A stretch of 64,000 nucleotides of DNA from Oasisia sp. SBJ-2009 (GCA_964017155.1 OZ024865.1:39113926-39177925), one strand, 5' to 3'; numbered from the stretch's first letter, positions 13,259 through 21,877 are shown. Program-made: numbers and translations. Notes: generated by a model from the letters alone, not told the origin.

Positions 13259-16200
13259 TTCGAAGTTTATGTTTTGGGGTCACAGGAAGAGGACACAAAA
13301 TGTGCCATGTGACCACCACATAACAATACTTTTCTTTTTGTTTGCTTATGTAGAATATAATGTTGTTGTTGCGAAATAAAATTTTATTTGATTTGATAAA
13401 AAACAGTTTGAAAATATTGTATGCAACGACTTGAGTAGATTACGTTACGACTCTTGGGCACCATTCCCATCATCGTCACAAACCAGACGTCGTTCCACTG
13501 TGCTACGTACCCCTGGCTGGTCGTCTCTGTAAACTGTGGAAGTGATCGGAGTCTACTGCATGAGCACAAATACTAGCCCCAGTTTGAAGATGGATACACG
13601 ACTAGTGGTAATCCCAATATAATGACCCATTCGCATCCTAAACATTGCATGTTTCGAAACGCCGGTAGGTGGAATTGGACCACCGTCCCCTCGACTGACA
13701 GTCCGGTGCCTTACCGCGTGACCACCGCTCCCCACTGAACAATGCATTCCATATTAAAAAACACTATTTAATATTATTTATGAACATTAGCTTGTTTAGC
13801 ACACCTTTTGACCTATTTAACATGACCTGTGTGCCACATTGGAATGTGTTTATTGGTTGCAGTTATACGCCAGCGTCCTCGCAAAGGAACCACTTAGTCT
13901 GGAAAAGGTACATTGAAGTTAACATTTGGGAGTACTGTTTTCCACTTGTTTGGTGGTGGTGTGGTGCAAGTGCGGTGTGCTTTATAGAAAAGGGTGCCTG
14001 GTCCCACGTCTACTGCAGAAGTGTTCCAGAGAGCCACCGTGCCAGTCATTCAGTCACTGACATCGTAGTAGATCGTTTTAGTGTTAATCATGAACTGCCA
14101 GCTTTTTTATTTAATGTACTAATAATTTTATTGATCTCTTTATTATTATATTTTATTAACAGTGTTGTGTCCTTTACATTGCATGACCATGACATTTTAT
14201 GTACACATAATTTATTTATATATTTATTATATTAATTTTATTAACGTATTCATTGTTTTAATGTACTTTTAATGTACAGTTAATTGTATTGATTTATTGT
14301 CATATTTGTTTTGTTAACTTATTATTTTAGCGCACAGTCACGTTACAACTGCAGGATAGTGAAACATCACTTTTTAGCAGTACATTCTTGAAGTTGAAGT
14401 CCACCATGCTTTTCTTTTAATGGATCACTTAAGGAGAAGGAGTGAAATTTATTTTAAAATAGCAAAATAACTTATAAAACTTTATTATGAGCAGATTTTG
14501 CTCTTTAAAATCAACTTCACTCCTTAAGTGAGTGAATGAAATAAGTGAATGAAACGACCCCTAGGGTGTCCATAGATGTTGTGAGTTGGACCCAAAATCA
14601 GGTGGGAGTTGTCCAGCATGTTGACCCTCAAATGACATCGTTTAGGCGAAGACGTACCTGGAGCGAGCGGTCAAGATGGACGGCAGTCACCTGGACACGG
14701 TCTACCTCCTGGCAGACATCCTCCTTCAGCAGCAGCAGTACGACAAGGGCATCGAACTGTGAGTCACCTCTTCCACTGGGCCCTTGAGGGGTGTGGGTAA
14801 AAAAAGTAAAGGGCAAGTTCTTATATAGCGCAGTATCCAGTCCTCAGGACCGTTCAAAACGCTTTACATTTTACTTCCCTGACAGACTTGTTCACTCAGA
14901 CACCATCTCGGCTTCTCTGGGAAGCATCCAGCCATATGCTACAATTAATGCGCGAAGGCTGCTCGTACACATATCCACCACTGTCTATAGCCAGATACTC
15001 ATTTATACAGTACGTGAACTGGAGCAATTTAGAGTGAAAAAACTTGCCCAAGGTTGAACAGACACCAGTTAATGAAACAGTTCTTGGTCCTGTTGGTTTT
15101 TACTCTGGGTAGAGTATCGAGTACGGCATCGTGTATTGTGTTGTAGTCCTTGGTTTTGGTAGTAGTTTATGCAGTTTGTGCTGCTGATGTTTGATTTGTG
15201 TGAAGAAATGTTCACATAACTGCACACGTCCCTTGTCGTCTGTTATAGACTGAAGAAGCTTTTGGAGCAACAGAGTACGTGTCGCGCCCATCAGATGCTG
15301 GGAGACTTCCTGGCCCACACCAACCAGCAGCAAGAGGCTCTGGACCAGTACAGCATCGCCATCAGGTGAGTCTCCCCTGGACAGGTGAAGCCATCAGGTG
15401 AAGTCTCGCCTCTCTACTCAAGTCCACTATGAGGCATCCTGCTTAGGATAGACTTGAGCTAGACTGATTGAGTGTGGGGGTTTCACTCTGGGTGACACCA
15501 TCTCATTAGGGTCTTCCGTCTTGTTGTTCCGGTTGTTTCACATGCTCTGTAATGTTCTGTTAACTGACTAGTCTGTGTGTGCATGCATGTGGTGTGTGTC
15601 TACACCTGTACCACATGCATGTGTGGTACAGGTGTAGAGCACAATGGGTCAAGAGTGGAGCTTCGGACTCTCGACTACGAGAACCAGGGTTCAAATCCTG
15701 TACTGCGGTGTTAAAACCTTGGGCAAGTTTATTCAGTGTACATTGCTCCAGTTCACTCAGCTGAATAAATGAGTACCTGGCTATAGATAGTGATGGATAT
15801 GTGTACGAGCAGCCTTCGCGCATTAATTGTAGCCTTTGGCTGGATGCTTCCCAGAGAAGCCGAGGTGGTGTGAACAAGTCTATCAGGGAAGTAAAGTGTA
15901 AAGCGCTTTGAACGGTCCTGAGGACTGGATACTGCGCTATATAAGAACTTGTCTTTTTTTTACATATGAGTGGTACATTTACAGGCTTAAACATAGTCTG
16001 TATGATACACTTATATGCGTAAACATCACTTGTGTTTTACGCTTGCAGACATACATCGCCTGAGCCATACATTTACATGTGTAAACTCTGTTTGTGTGAA
16101 ACACTTATAGGCATAAACAACTGAACCACTGAAGCCTGAAAACAATTAAGTTGAACTCTAATGTGTGTAGTAAATCATGCAATGCCACAAAGTGGGACAT

Positions 16201-19200
16201 CGCAGCTGTTCTGAGATCAACGCATTCCCTTTTCAATGACACACCTGAAAGATACAGGGAGTGATTTGTTTGGGAGAAACTTCTGCAACATCCGCTGGCT
16301 TGAGAATGTGCCAGTTGCAGAACGCCTGTTGGAGATGTTCCCACATTTGTGCAAGTTCATTGCAGTCGCCAAGAAAGGTGACTTTCCTTTGCCACAGACA
16401 AAAGCCTTTGGTGTCGTGTCAGAGGCAACTTCCTACCCTTTATTACCTGTGAAGCTGAACTGCTTTGTCTCGGTGGCAAAGACAATCTCACCATTTCTTC
16501 TGCGCTACCAGACAGATCGCCCCATGCTGCCATTTATGGCCAGTGATCTCCATCGCATGGTGAAACATCTGCTATACCGGTTCATGAAAAGAGATGTAGT
16601 AGATGACACCAGCCTCGCCAGTCTACCTGAATTAAATCTGGTTGATTCGTCATTCCTGAAAAAGTCCTCTGACATAGACATCGGCTTCACAGCAGACGCA
16701 CACCTGAAGCTGATGCAGCGCTCCACGATGAGCAAAGTGAGTGACAGGGCTGCCATGGGACTACGTCATGAGCCTTTTCACGCGAAATAGTCACTCGTGT
16801 CTTGATGAAAGCACCAACAAAGTTTAGCATCAAGCAGGCTCTATCATACATTGATCCATGCCAGATGGCTGCGGACCCAAATGGCTGTTGTGCCAAGCTG
16901 CACAAAGTGTTGCAGACACTTGTCAGTAGCAAGAAACTGGCTGCAGAGAAATGTGATGACATTCTGCGACAATTCACAGATCTGGTGACGTATGCTATCA
17001 TACCAAAGAAGGCCGAGTCCTCAGCATTTGATCCGTTCAATGAAACTCACCGCGTTCAACGCGTTGACGTCTTCCTGGAAAAGTTCATCAACTACAATGA
17101 ATTTGGTGATCTGTGGCAGACAATGAAGATGCTGCTGCTTCTGTCCCATGGACAAGCCAGCATCGAACGGATTCTTGGTGAATCACCAGATGGAAGTTGA
17201 CAACCTTTGCGAGAATACATTCATCACACAGCGGGTGGTGCACGACCATATTGTGTCTGTTGGAGGAATCTTCAATGTTGACATCACCAAAGACCTGATG
17301 ACATCTTGTCAGGCTTCACAGGCACGTTATCAGACCTACTTTGGTGACAAGAATCTGTTTCGTTGAAGAGGAATGTCGATGAGTTCGATCAATGCAAGGC
17401 AATGAAATTGCAACTTGAGGCTGACAGTGGCGAAGTGGATCAGTGTGCAGATGAGTTTGCCACTCAAGCAGAGCAGAAGCGCGACTTCAGCCTTGTTGCT
17501 AAGAGCAACGTTCTCCATTGGTCTGCCAACATGGTTGCCACTGGTCAGGGAAAAGTCAGGGAAATTCAAGGTCAGGGAAAAGTCAGGGAATTTTGTGCTG
17601 GGTCAGGGAAATTTGAGATTTTGAGAAAAGTCGGGGAAATACAGGAAAATCCCTTGAAAGTCAGGGAAATTTGACTTTCTCATGTCATACGCGTAACGCA
17701 GCGATGCCGCGAACTCGAATTCATTACGGTTAACGATCCCGTGAAACAATGTTGATACCACAAACATATGCTGTTAAAAATGTGGGTACCATATGTTCTT
17801 CAGTTGGCTGAGTGGGCATCGAACACTGAATATATTTTGTAAGTTAATTGCTAATTATATGTACATCGCGCATACATTTTCATGATTATTCAGCCAGCAT
17901 GGTCAGGGAAAATTAAACTTTGAGTCAAGGAAAAGTCAGGGAATTTTGAAAGCTTCCATGAGTGGCAACCCTGGCCAAGGAGAAGAGGGAACAATTAACC
18001 GAAGTAGTTTGCAAACTCAAAGAACTAAAACCCCGAACAGTGACTTTCTATGAGTCAGTGACAGGCAACAGTGATGAACTTTCTAGTAATTTTCCAGATT
18101 TAGTTTAGTTCGTTTTTCATAATTTGTAACAAATTTAATAAACAGTCAATTACAACTTAATAAACCTGGTCAACATTTATTTGAATGTTTCACTCATGAT
18201 CAATTACATTTACATGTAAACACCCGTGTGTGGAATGATTTACCCTTTGTTTGACTGGTTCGGTAAAGAATGCGAGTGAATTATACACTGGGTTACCCTT
18301 GAAAACGGCAACTTGAAAACCCTTGAAAAACCCTTAAATTTAATTGCAAGTTGTGTCTAATTCGGTAAAGAAGGCGAGTGAATTATACACTGGGTTACCC
18401 TTGAAAATGTCCACTTGAAAACACTTGAAAATGGCAACTTGAAAACCCTTGAAAAACCCTTGAAAGCCCTTAAATGTAATTGCAAGTTGTGTGTATGAAC
18501 CCTGGTACGTGTAGTAATACACTAGGAGAAAACAGGCCAAGAAGTGGGGTGAAATGTGTGAAGGGATCTAGGGTGTATGAGGGTTTCTTTTTTACAGCAT
18601 TGATCCTGGGAACACACGAGCAAGACATGGAATGTATCGCCTGGAGAAACGAACGGACGTTGGCCTGGATACGACCTACGACATGGACGTCGACGACGCC
18701 AGCACAAGTGAAAATGAGGTCAGTGTCACTGAAATCGTAACTGGATGAAAGTTGTACTATTTATCAACTATTTTATTTTTTATTGTAATATAATTAACTA
18801 TTATTTCTTTTTAATATCTACTATTTTTAATATATATTATTTATCAACTATTTTTTTATTGTAATATAATTAACTATTATTTATTTTTAAAATCTACTAT
18901 TTTTAATATCTATTATTTTTTATATCTATTATTCATCAACTATTCTTTTTGTAATATAATTAACTATTATTTATTTTTAATATCTACTATTTTTAATTAT
19001 GTATTATTTATCAACTATTTTATTTTTTATTTATTTATTAAATTGTAAAATAATAAATTATTATTTATTAGTATTTTAGTATTATTAAGATTAATATTAT
19101 TTATTTATATTGACCATTTTTTACTGATCTATTTATTTTACAACTACCCGGGTAAGTCTCTATTAGCCACACACATCACGATCCCTCGCTACCATAGAAT

Positions 19201-20475
19201 ACAAATTATTTAAATAACGTTATATGTACAATAAATCTTTTACTTTTAATGTGAAGTGTGATTGTGATTTTAAGCAAATGTTTCTTTATTTGCTATTTTT
19301 CATCATTGGTAACATATTTCCATCTGATGCCACTTTCTTGGTTTTCCTTGCATTTTCATTTGTTTTGCCACATTTCTCGGTCTTCGTCCTCTCTTTCCTG
19401 GGGATTCCATGTGATTGCTTCCCTATTTTGGGAATCCATAGTTTAGCAACATGTCACTGTATTTTATTTAACTTTTGTTTTAATTGTAAAGCTTCAGTCT
19501 TACCTGTTTTCAGTTGCTGTTTGTTAATGTTATTTTGTTGATTGCCTTTAATAGTTAATCAAGCCTTAGGTATATGGTATACAAAGATGCAAGATAATTT
19601 CTTCAGTATAAACCTTTTTGTAACACCTTATGCTGCTGGTTTAACCATGTGGTTGGTTGGATGGATGGATGGATGGTTGGTTGGTTGGTTGGATGGATGG
19701 ATGGATGGATGGTTGGTTGGTTGGTTGGTTGGTTGGTTGGATGGATGGATGGATGGATGGATGGATGGATGGATGGATGGATGGATGGATGGTTGGATTG
19801 GTTGGGTGTGTGGGTTGGTTGGTTGGTTGGATGGATGGATGGATGGATGGATGGATGGATGGATGGATGGATGGATGGATGGTTGGATGATTGGATGGTT
19901 GGATGGTTGGATGGTTGGATGGTTGGATGGTTGGATGGTTGGATGGATGGATGGATGGATGGTTGGATTGGTTGGGTGTGTGGGTTGGTTGGTTGGTTGG
20001 ATGGATGGATGGATGGATGGATGGATGGATGGTTGGATGATTGGATGGTTGGATGGTTGGATGGTTGGATGGTTGGATGGTTGGATGGTTGGATGGTTGG
20101 ATGGATGGATGGATGGATGGATGGATGGATGGATGGATGGAGGAGGAGGAGGAGGAGGAGGCGGCGGCCGACCGGCCGCCGACCGACCGACCGACCGACC
20201 GACCGACCGATCGATCGATCGATCGATCGATCGATCGATCGATCCATTGATTGATTAGTACTTTACAAATAAAATATACAAATTGCAATAGGTCACTATG
20301 TACATGGCCTAGTTTAACAATAATATATTCTGAAATTGGTGACAAAGAAACAATTAGGTAAATTCTGCTAAATATTAAACCATCTGTGTGACCATGTGTG
20401 TCTCAGGCTGATGTCGAGGGCAGTGACATGGAGGAGAGTGGCTGGTCAGACTTAGACATCAATCCCGACGCGTGA
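1296..20475 (+). CDS. ANAPC7: ANAPC7, anaphase-promoting complex subunit 7 (17 exons, 555 aa)
   Basis: A TPR scaffold subunit of the APC/C, the nuclear E3 ubiquitin ligase that degrades cyclins and securin; APC7 homodimerises and belongs to the TPR lobe. Exons: 1296-1361, 2717-2839, 3849-3917, 4304-4387, 5516-5631, 6435-6548, 7423-7510, 8219-8314, 8982-9070, 10517-10631, 11310-11451, 12512-12612, 13863-13907, 14646-14758, 15249-15365, 18598-18718, 20407-20475. Every junction is GT-AG and the frame stays open throughout. The product follows human APC7 (about 565 aa) end to end. Landmarks are an [12 protein letters not shown] start, [55 protein letters not shown] in a TPR helix, [21 protein letters not shown], and an acidic tail with [15 protein letters not shown]. 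The start fits the family N-terminus. Introns are rich in transposons but the coding frame is intact, so the gene looks functional. Confidence 0.95.
1765..2152 (-). mobile_element. tRNA-derived SINE, family B, copy 1
   Basis: Read on the minus strand, the head (2152 to about 2080) is tRNA-like. It has an A-box-like TGGTGTAGTGGTTA and a B-box GGTTCGATACC. A unique body follows (containing CTCGTGAATC and GGGACGTAAAAG) out to about 1765. A second copy sits at 61572-62232. It lies in ANAPC7 intron 1. Confidence 0.8.
2160..2492. mobile_element. MITE with CCCAGCAAACA termini, copy 1
   Basis: About 330 bp bounded by CCCAGCAAACAA and, inverted, TTGTTTGCTAGG. The interior carries a perfect 20-bp palindrome, GTGTATTCACGTGAATACAC. 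A copy in the opposite orientation is at 10096-10418. No coding capacity. Confidence 0.8.
2717..2839 (+). CDS. ANAPC7: ANAPC7 exon 2
   Basis: 41 codons after acceptor [24 protein letters not shown] then [20 protein letters not shown], the first TPR-like helices of the dimerisation domain. Donor GTAAGC. Confidence 0.93.
2880..3848 (+). other. ANAPC7 intron 2, little recognised
   Basis: AT-rich with a repeated CCTCTGGTGGGCAT motif near 3164-3222. Short open frames have no recognisable content and look random. Confidence 0.4.
3849..3917 (+). CDS. ANAPC7: ANAPC7 exon 3
   Basis: 23 codons ([17 protein letters not shown]...) after acceptor TTGCAG, ending at GTGAGA. It matches the AVSKYTMALQQKKAL region. 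The low-complexity linker of the human protein is much shorter here. Confidence 0.88.
4304..4387 (+). CDS. ANAPC7: ANAPC7 exon 4
   Basis: 28 codons, [20 protein letters not shown]..., matching human PSEIEVKYKMAECYTMLKQ. Donor GTAAGT. The tail of a SINE starts within about 3 nt of this donor. Confidence 0.93.
4390..4716 (-). mobile_element. tRNA-derived SINE, family A, copy 1
   Basis: About 325 bp. On the minus strand it has a tRNA-like head (diverged A box near 4705, diverged B box near 4660), a conserved body including GTGGATATGTGTACGAGCAG, and the 3' tail TATAAGAACTTGCCTTTAC. Six copies occur in this window. The 3' tail starts about 3 nt into ANAPC7 intron 4, right at the splice donor. Confidence 0.88.
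4740..5515 (+). other. AT-rich part of ANAPC7 intron 4
   Basis: Very AT-rich sequence with short AT runs near 5100. No gene or repeat recognised. Confidence 0.5.
5516..5631 (+). CDS. ANAPC7: ANAPC7 exon 5
   Basis: Codes [20 protein letters not shown] and [10 protein letters not shown], matching human SRQRTPKINMMLANLYKKAG. It ends in phase 2 (AG) at GTCAGA. Confidence 0.95.
5832..6207. mobile_element. Foldback/MITE element, copy 2 (internally deleted)
   Basis: Same family as 195-860: it shares TGTGTTCGGAATGTCATTCT, GCAAAGGCGATGTCTTGCG and the right end CCTAATAATTTAGGACAATT. The left terminus and part of the right arm are missing, so it can no longer fold fully. Confidence 0.78.
6435..6548 (+). 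CDS. ANAPC7: ANAPC7 exon 6
   Basis: Completes the Arg codon, then [20 protein letters not shown]... through TSEW. Human RQCPLALDAILGLLSLSVKG aligns without gaps at the start. Phase 2 end, donor GTAAGG. Confidence 0.94.
6842..7380. mobile_element. Non-LTR retrotransposon fragment with inverted 5' part
   Basis: On the minus strand 6842-7150 encodes reverse-transcriptase blocks ([27 protein letters not shown]). From about 7165 the plus strand encodes the C-terminus of the same kind of element (VNEWNRL... ending YLRRAGYT, stop near 7272) followed by its 3'UTR and a TTAAATCTTG tail to 7380. The two halves therefore have opposite orientation. The 3' part also occurs at 34670-35072. Confidence 0.85.
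7423..7510 (+). CDS. ANAPC7: ANAPC7 exon 7
   Basis: Codes [20 protein letters not shown] through ALDVK, matching DWLSVWIKAYAFVHTGDN. Acceptor TTTGTAG lies about 40 bp after a LINE 3' end. Confidence 0.92.
7538..7682. repeat. Dispersed repeat, copy 1
   Basis: About 145 bp (GGGTGCCAGCTCCTCTGCCC ... CATCAAAGGGTATTGTGGTT) repeated at 12172-12325 with the same orientation. Both are in ANAPC7 introns. Class unknown. Confidence 0.7.
7683..8165. repeat. AT-rich dispersed repeat, copy 1
   Basis: Starts with (AAT)n and TATAGCGCTAATTCCC, then GATCGATGCGCTG, then a long AT-rich body ending GATATGTCTTTATAAACATT. A collinear copy is at 30597-31075 in the receptor gene. Probably a non-autonomous element. 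Confidence 0.7.
8219..8314 (+). CDS. ANAPC7: ANAPC7 exon 8
   Basis: 32 codons: [20 protein letters not shown] then [12 protein letters not shown]. Matches human SLLRDNVDLLGSLADLYFRAG, a TPR repeat. Donor GTGAGT. Confidence 0.94.
8481..8645. repeat. CA-rich microsatellite
   Basis: Interrupted (CA)n/(CATA)n tract in ANAPC7 intron 8. The cysteine/histidine-rich frames through it are artefacts. Confidence 0.9.
8845..8921. mobile_element. Short hairpin element (about 75 bp)
   Basis: Near-perfect inverted repeat: TGTAACCCTGGTGGATACTT on the left and its complement AAGTATCTACCAGGGTTACA on the right. The loop contains TCACCAGAGGGCAC, a CTCF-like motif. In ANAPC7 intron 8, 60 bp before exon 9. Confidence 0.75.
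8982..9070 (+). CDS. ANAPC7: ANAPC7 exon 9
   Basis: Codes [20 protein letters not shown] then [10 protein letters not shown], matching AQMLDPYLIKGMDVYGYLLARE. Phase 2 end, donor GTTTGT. Confidence 0.95.
9226..9396. repeat. AT / GA / GACA microsatellite
   Basis: (AT)n followed by (GA)n and (GACA)n purine-rich tract in ANAPC7 intron 9. Confidence 0.9.
9455..9895. repeat. Dispersed repeat shared with 13270-13740
   Basis: Two modules recur at 13270-13740 in a different order: one containing CCGTAAAGTTGGGGAGTGAG and GGTGGGAATCCCAATA, and one containing AAATGTGCCATGTGACCACC and CTTTTTGTTTGCTTATGTAG. Class not determined. Confidence 0.6.
10096..10418. mobile_element. MITE with CCCAGCAAACA termini, copy 2
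   Basis: Bounded by CCCAGCAAACAAGGAACC and TTGTTTGCTGGG. It is the inverse of copy 1 at 2160-2492 with about 85-90% visual similarity. In ANAPC7 intron 9, 100 bp before exon 10. Confidence 0.82.
10517..10631 (+). CDS. ANAPC7: ANAPC7 exon 10
   Basis: Codes [20 protein letters not shown] through TRAVYFAQK, matching human NISDQHAEPWVVSG and SRALYLGAKA. Phase 0 donor GTAAAG. Confidence 0.94.
11310..11451 (+). CDS. ANAPC7: ANAPC7 exon 11
   Basis: Contains the TPR helices [16 protein letters not shown] and [28 protein letters not shown] is identical to human. Phase 1 end at GTATGT. Confidence 0.96.
11470..11575. repeat. CCTTGAAA-rich repeat
   Basis: Repeated CCTTGAAA / TCTTGAAA words just after exon 11. 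Similar words fill 17530-17960 and 18290-18480, suggesting fragments of one element family. Confidence 0.5.
11779..11819. repeat. (AT)n microsatellite
   Basis: Perfect AT dinucleotide run in ANAPC7 intron 11. Confidence 0.95.
12172..12325. repeat. Dispersed repeat, copy 2
   Basis: Copy of 7538-7682 (GGGTTCCAGCTCTTCTGTCC ... CATCAAAGGGTATTGTGGTT). In ANAPC7 intron 11. Confidence 0.7.
12512..12612 (+). CDS. ANAPC7: ANAPC7 exon 12
   Basis: Codes [20 protein letters not shown] through MNPRSFT, matching GLIDCYLASNSIREAMVMAN. Donor GTGAGT. Confidence 0.94.
12640..13157 (+). other. ANAPC7 intron 12, first part
   Basis: Pyrimidine-rich unique sequence at 12640-12960, then unremarkable AT-rich DNA. 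No gene recognised; the serine-rich open frame is a pyrimidine-tract artefact. Confidence 0.4.
13213..13256. repeat. (AT)n microsatellite
   Basis: Perfect AT run in ANAPC7 intron 12. Confidence 0.95.
13270..13740 (-). mobile_element. Dispersed repeat with a family C SINE head
   Basis: Shares both modules of 9455-9895. Its right end (13626-13735, minus) matches the tRNA-like head at 52980-53062 (GGTGGTCACGCGGTAA...; GGTAGGTGGAATTGGACC as the degenerate B-box side). It is a truncated or composite element. Confidence 0.6.
13863..13907 (+). CDS. ANAPC7: ANAPC7 exon 13 (45 bp)
   Basis: 15-codon exon [15 protein letters not shown] between acceptor GGTTGCAG and donor GTACAT, matching LLATVCLEDPVTQEK. 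Both flanking junctions stay in frame. Confidence 0.9.
13910..14400 (+). other. ANAPC7 intron 13
   Basis: AT-rich; no repeat family or gene recognised apart from the hairpin element that follows. Confidence 0.4.
14425..14531. mobile_element. Short MITE with CACTTAAGGAG termini
   Basis: About 107 bp with inverted ends CACTTAAGGAG and CTCCTTAAGTG, and an internal GTGAAATTTATTTTAAA paired with TTTAAAATCAACTTCAC. In ANAPC7 intron 13. Confidence 0.7.
14646..14758 (+). CDS. ANAPC7: ANAPC7 exon 14
   Basis: Codes [20 protein letters not shown] and [18 protein letters not shown], matching AKTLLDKALTQRPDYIKAV. Phase 2 end, donor GTGAGT. Confidence 0.95.
14803..15057 (-). mobile_element. SINE family A, copy 2 (head-truncated)
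   Basis: Same 3' part and body as the other family A copies. It breaks off at CAAGGTTGAAC where the tRNA-like head should begin. Starts 45 bp after the exon 14 donor. Confidence 0.85.
15249..15365 (+). CDS. ANAPC7: ANAPC7 exon 15
   Basis: Codes [20 protein letters not shown] then [11 protein letters not shown], matching LHRILGDFLVAVNEYQEAMD. Phase 2 end, donor GTGAGT. Confidence 0.96.
15635..15955 (+). mobile_element. SINE family A, copy 3
   Basis: tRNA-like head with degenerate A box and B box GGTTCAAATCC, then body and tail ending ATATAAGAACTTGTC. In ANAPC7 intron 15. Confidence 0.88.
16140..18108 (+). pseudogene. Broken hAT-like transposase in ANAPC7 intron 15
   Basis: Successive frames read as one protein type: [57 protein letters not shown], then [47 protein letters not shown], and [16 protein letters not shown] ending PDLV plus stop. 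This order and the HGQASIER dimerisation-type motif are typical of a hAT-like transposase family common in aquatic invertebrates and fish. Frameshifts near 16780, 17170 and 17365, a stop near 16264 and a nested insertion at 17530-17975 make it inactive. Intronic and unrelated to ANAPC7 function. Confidence 0.75.
17530..17975. mobile_element. MITE nested in the hAT pseudogene
   Basis: Begins GGTTGCCACTGGTCAGGGAA and ends with the inverse AGTGGCAACCC. It is filled with GTCAGGGAAA words. The transposase reading ([11 protein letters not shown]) breaks at the left end and resumes ([12 protein letters not shown]) at the right, which defines it as a later insertion. Confidence 0.75.
18235..18490. 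repeat. Tandem duplication with CCCTTGAAAA words
   Basis: A module of about 100 bp (GTTCGGTAAAGAATGCGAGT ... ACACTGGGTTACCCTTGAAA) occurs twice in a row before exon 16. Confidence 0.7.
18598..18718 (+). CDS. ANAPC7: ANAPC7 exon 16
   Basis: Codes [20 protein letters not shown] then an acidic stretch DMDVDDAS. Matches LSLDPNDQKSLEGMQKMEKE and the acidic tail of the family. Donor GTCAGT. Confidence 0.9.
18740..19645 (+). other. AT-rich part of ANAPC7 intron 16
   Basis: At 18770-19080 a degenerate tandem built on TAATTAACTATTATTTATTT. The rest is low-complexity AT-rich DNA with no gene seen. Confidence 0.55.
19648..20245. repeat. GGAT/GGTT compound array
   Basis: About 600 bp of (TGGA)n and (TTGG)n blocks in a higher-order order. 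It passes through (GGA)n, (CGACC)n-like and (GATC)n at the right end. Long open frames on both strands are artefacts of the 4-bp period. In ANAPC7 intron 16. Confidence 0.95.
20407..20475 (+). CDS. ANAPC7: ANAPC7 exon 17 (stop codon)
   Basis: Codes [20 protein letters not shown] plus two residues and TGA at 20473-20475, matching the human GDLEGSDSEAAQW tail. The acceptor TCTCAG follows a 600-bp GGAT/GGTT array in the intron. Confidence 0.9.
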   Translation, partial: ADVEGSDMEESGWSDLDINPDA

Positions 20476-20582
20476 CACAGGCTTATTGTCGATTGGTGAC
20501 ATGTGACTTCTGTGGATACGAAGGCTGCTTATGTGACAGTTAACGTAGCAGCAACTGAATTGTATTGTTTACTCCAAATGCT

Positions 20583-20824
20583 GCTGCCATCTAGTGAGTG
20601 TGGTGCTACCATCTAGTGAGTGTGGTGCTACCATCTAGTGAGTGTGGTGCTGCCATCTAGTGAGTGTGGTGCTGCCATCTAGTGAGTGTGGTGCTGCCAT
20701 CTAGTGAGTGTGGTGTTACCATCTAGTGAGTGTGGTGCTACCATCTAGTGAGTGTGGTGCTACCATCTAGTGAGTGTGGTGCTGCCATCTAGTGAGTGTG
20801 GTGCTGCCATCTAGTGAATGTGAT
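20583..20824. repeat. 22-bp minisatellite, 11 units, in ANAPC7 3'UTR
   Basis: Eleven head-to-tail units of GCTGCCATCTAGTGAGTGTG plus GT. Units 1, 4, 5, 6, 10 and 11 read GCTGCC; units 2, 3, 8 and 9 read GCTACC and unit 7 GTTACC. On the minus strand each GCTGCC unit gives TCACTAGATGGCAG, close to the CTCF core consensus. Begins 108 bp after the stop codon. Confidence 0.95.
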
Positions 20825-20837
20825 GTTTCCATTTGAA

Positions 20838-21310
20838 ATACCGGGGTGTCGCGCTTACATTTCCCCGGTCGTTATAAACTTTCCAATTGACGTTTCTGAG
20901 CAAGCGCGATAAATGTAAAATAATCAATGTGCAGCGAGTACGACAAAGCATTTTTGATATAAATGTCACGGGCTGTTCGTTAACTCTCCTGTGATGATGA
21001 GAATTCCTCAAAATGTCATTCAATACAATAACATATTACGTTTGTTTAAAGCATTGTCACGGATTATGGCGCACTACAGTCACGTGATTTAAGCTTGCTA
21101 TCAAAACATGCCTCAAAACTTGTTTGCCTCGTGTTAATTTGCAACAAATAACTTTGCTGAGAGGTTATATACATCCTAATGAACGCATAGTGTTTATACT
21201 ATCAATGCTTTATTCTTTCGCTGCACATTGATTTTATATTTAACGCGCATGCGCAGAAACGTCAATCGGAACATTTATAACGCCGGAAAAATGTAAGCGC
21301 TACAAGTGTA
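20838..21310. mobile_element. Foldback MITE (GCGCTTACATTTTTCCGG family)
   Basis: The left end GTCGCGCTTACATTTCCCCG and inner CAATGTGCAGCGA are matched by the inverted right end (rc TAGCGCTTACATTTTTCCGG). Arms are about 110 nt. A related copy is at 39950-40240. It lies in the presumed ANAPC7 3'UTR. Confidence 0.75.
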
Positions 21311-21871
21311 CTAGTGATGTTAACATTAGCAAAAATATATAAATAATTTTGGGGGTCGCTGATTTTTTGCTCTTCCCAGTGAATCAAGTGTTGTTAGCCA
21401 GATGTCTGCTTTAGTCCACGTCTCCTTTCTTCAGTAATATTTCAGAAGTAATGCATTTTATACTCATTCCCAGCTGTTGTTTCTATGTATTCTTGATGGT
21501 GAAGTCAGTTATCGTGGAAGAAGTAAAAAGTTATCACTAACCAGATAACTACGCTGTTAACCAGTTATGAAAGTGTTGGTTTGGAAATTGTGACACAAAT
21601 CTGTTTTGAGTAGGACTTGTTTTGTAGTTACTTAAACAAATTAAATGCTCTAACCAGTATAATAATGACAAATAATCTACGACAATATACCCCCTTGGCA
21701 GCAAAACTAACATGTAATATTTTTATTCGCTCACTTTGTATCTGCTAAATGCTGTGCAGAAATAACAAACTTGTTTAAACATAATATCTGGTAGTAATGT
21801 GTCTATATTTGATGAACGTTTTTGCATTTGGTGTGTATGTGAATTCTGATGATTAGGTGTTGTTTGTTGTA

Positions 21872-21877
21872 AATAAA
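21872..21877 (+). terminator. Candidate ANAPC7 poly(A) signal
   Basis: First AATAAA found downstream of the stop codon, giving a 3'UTR of about 1.4 kb. Usage is inferred. Confidence 0.45.

Noticed and set aside
19542..20345. Overlapping GWMDGWLVG and HPSIHPSIQ frames on both strands
   Set aside because: Translation of a 4-bp repeat inside an ANAPC7 intron.
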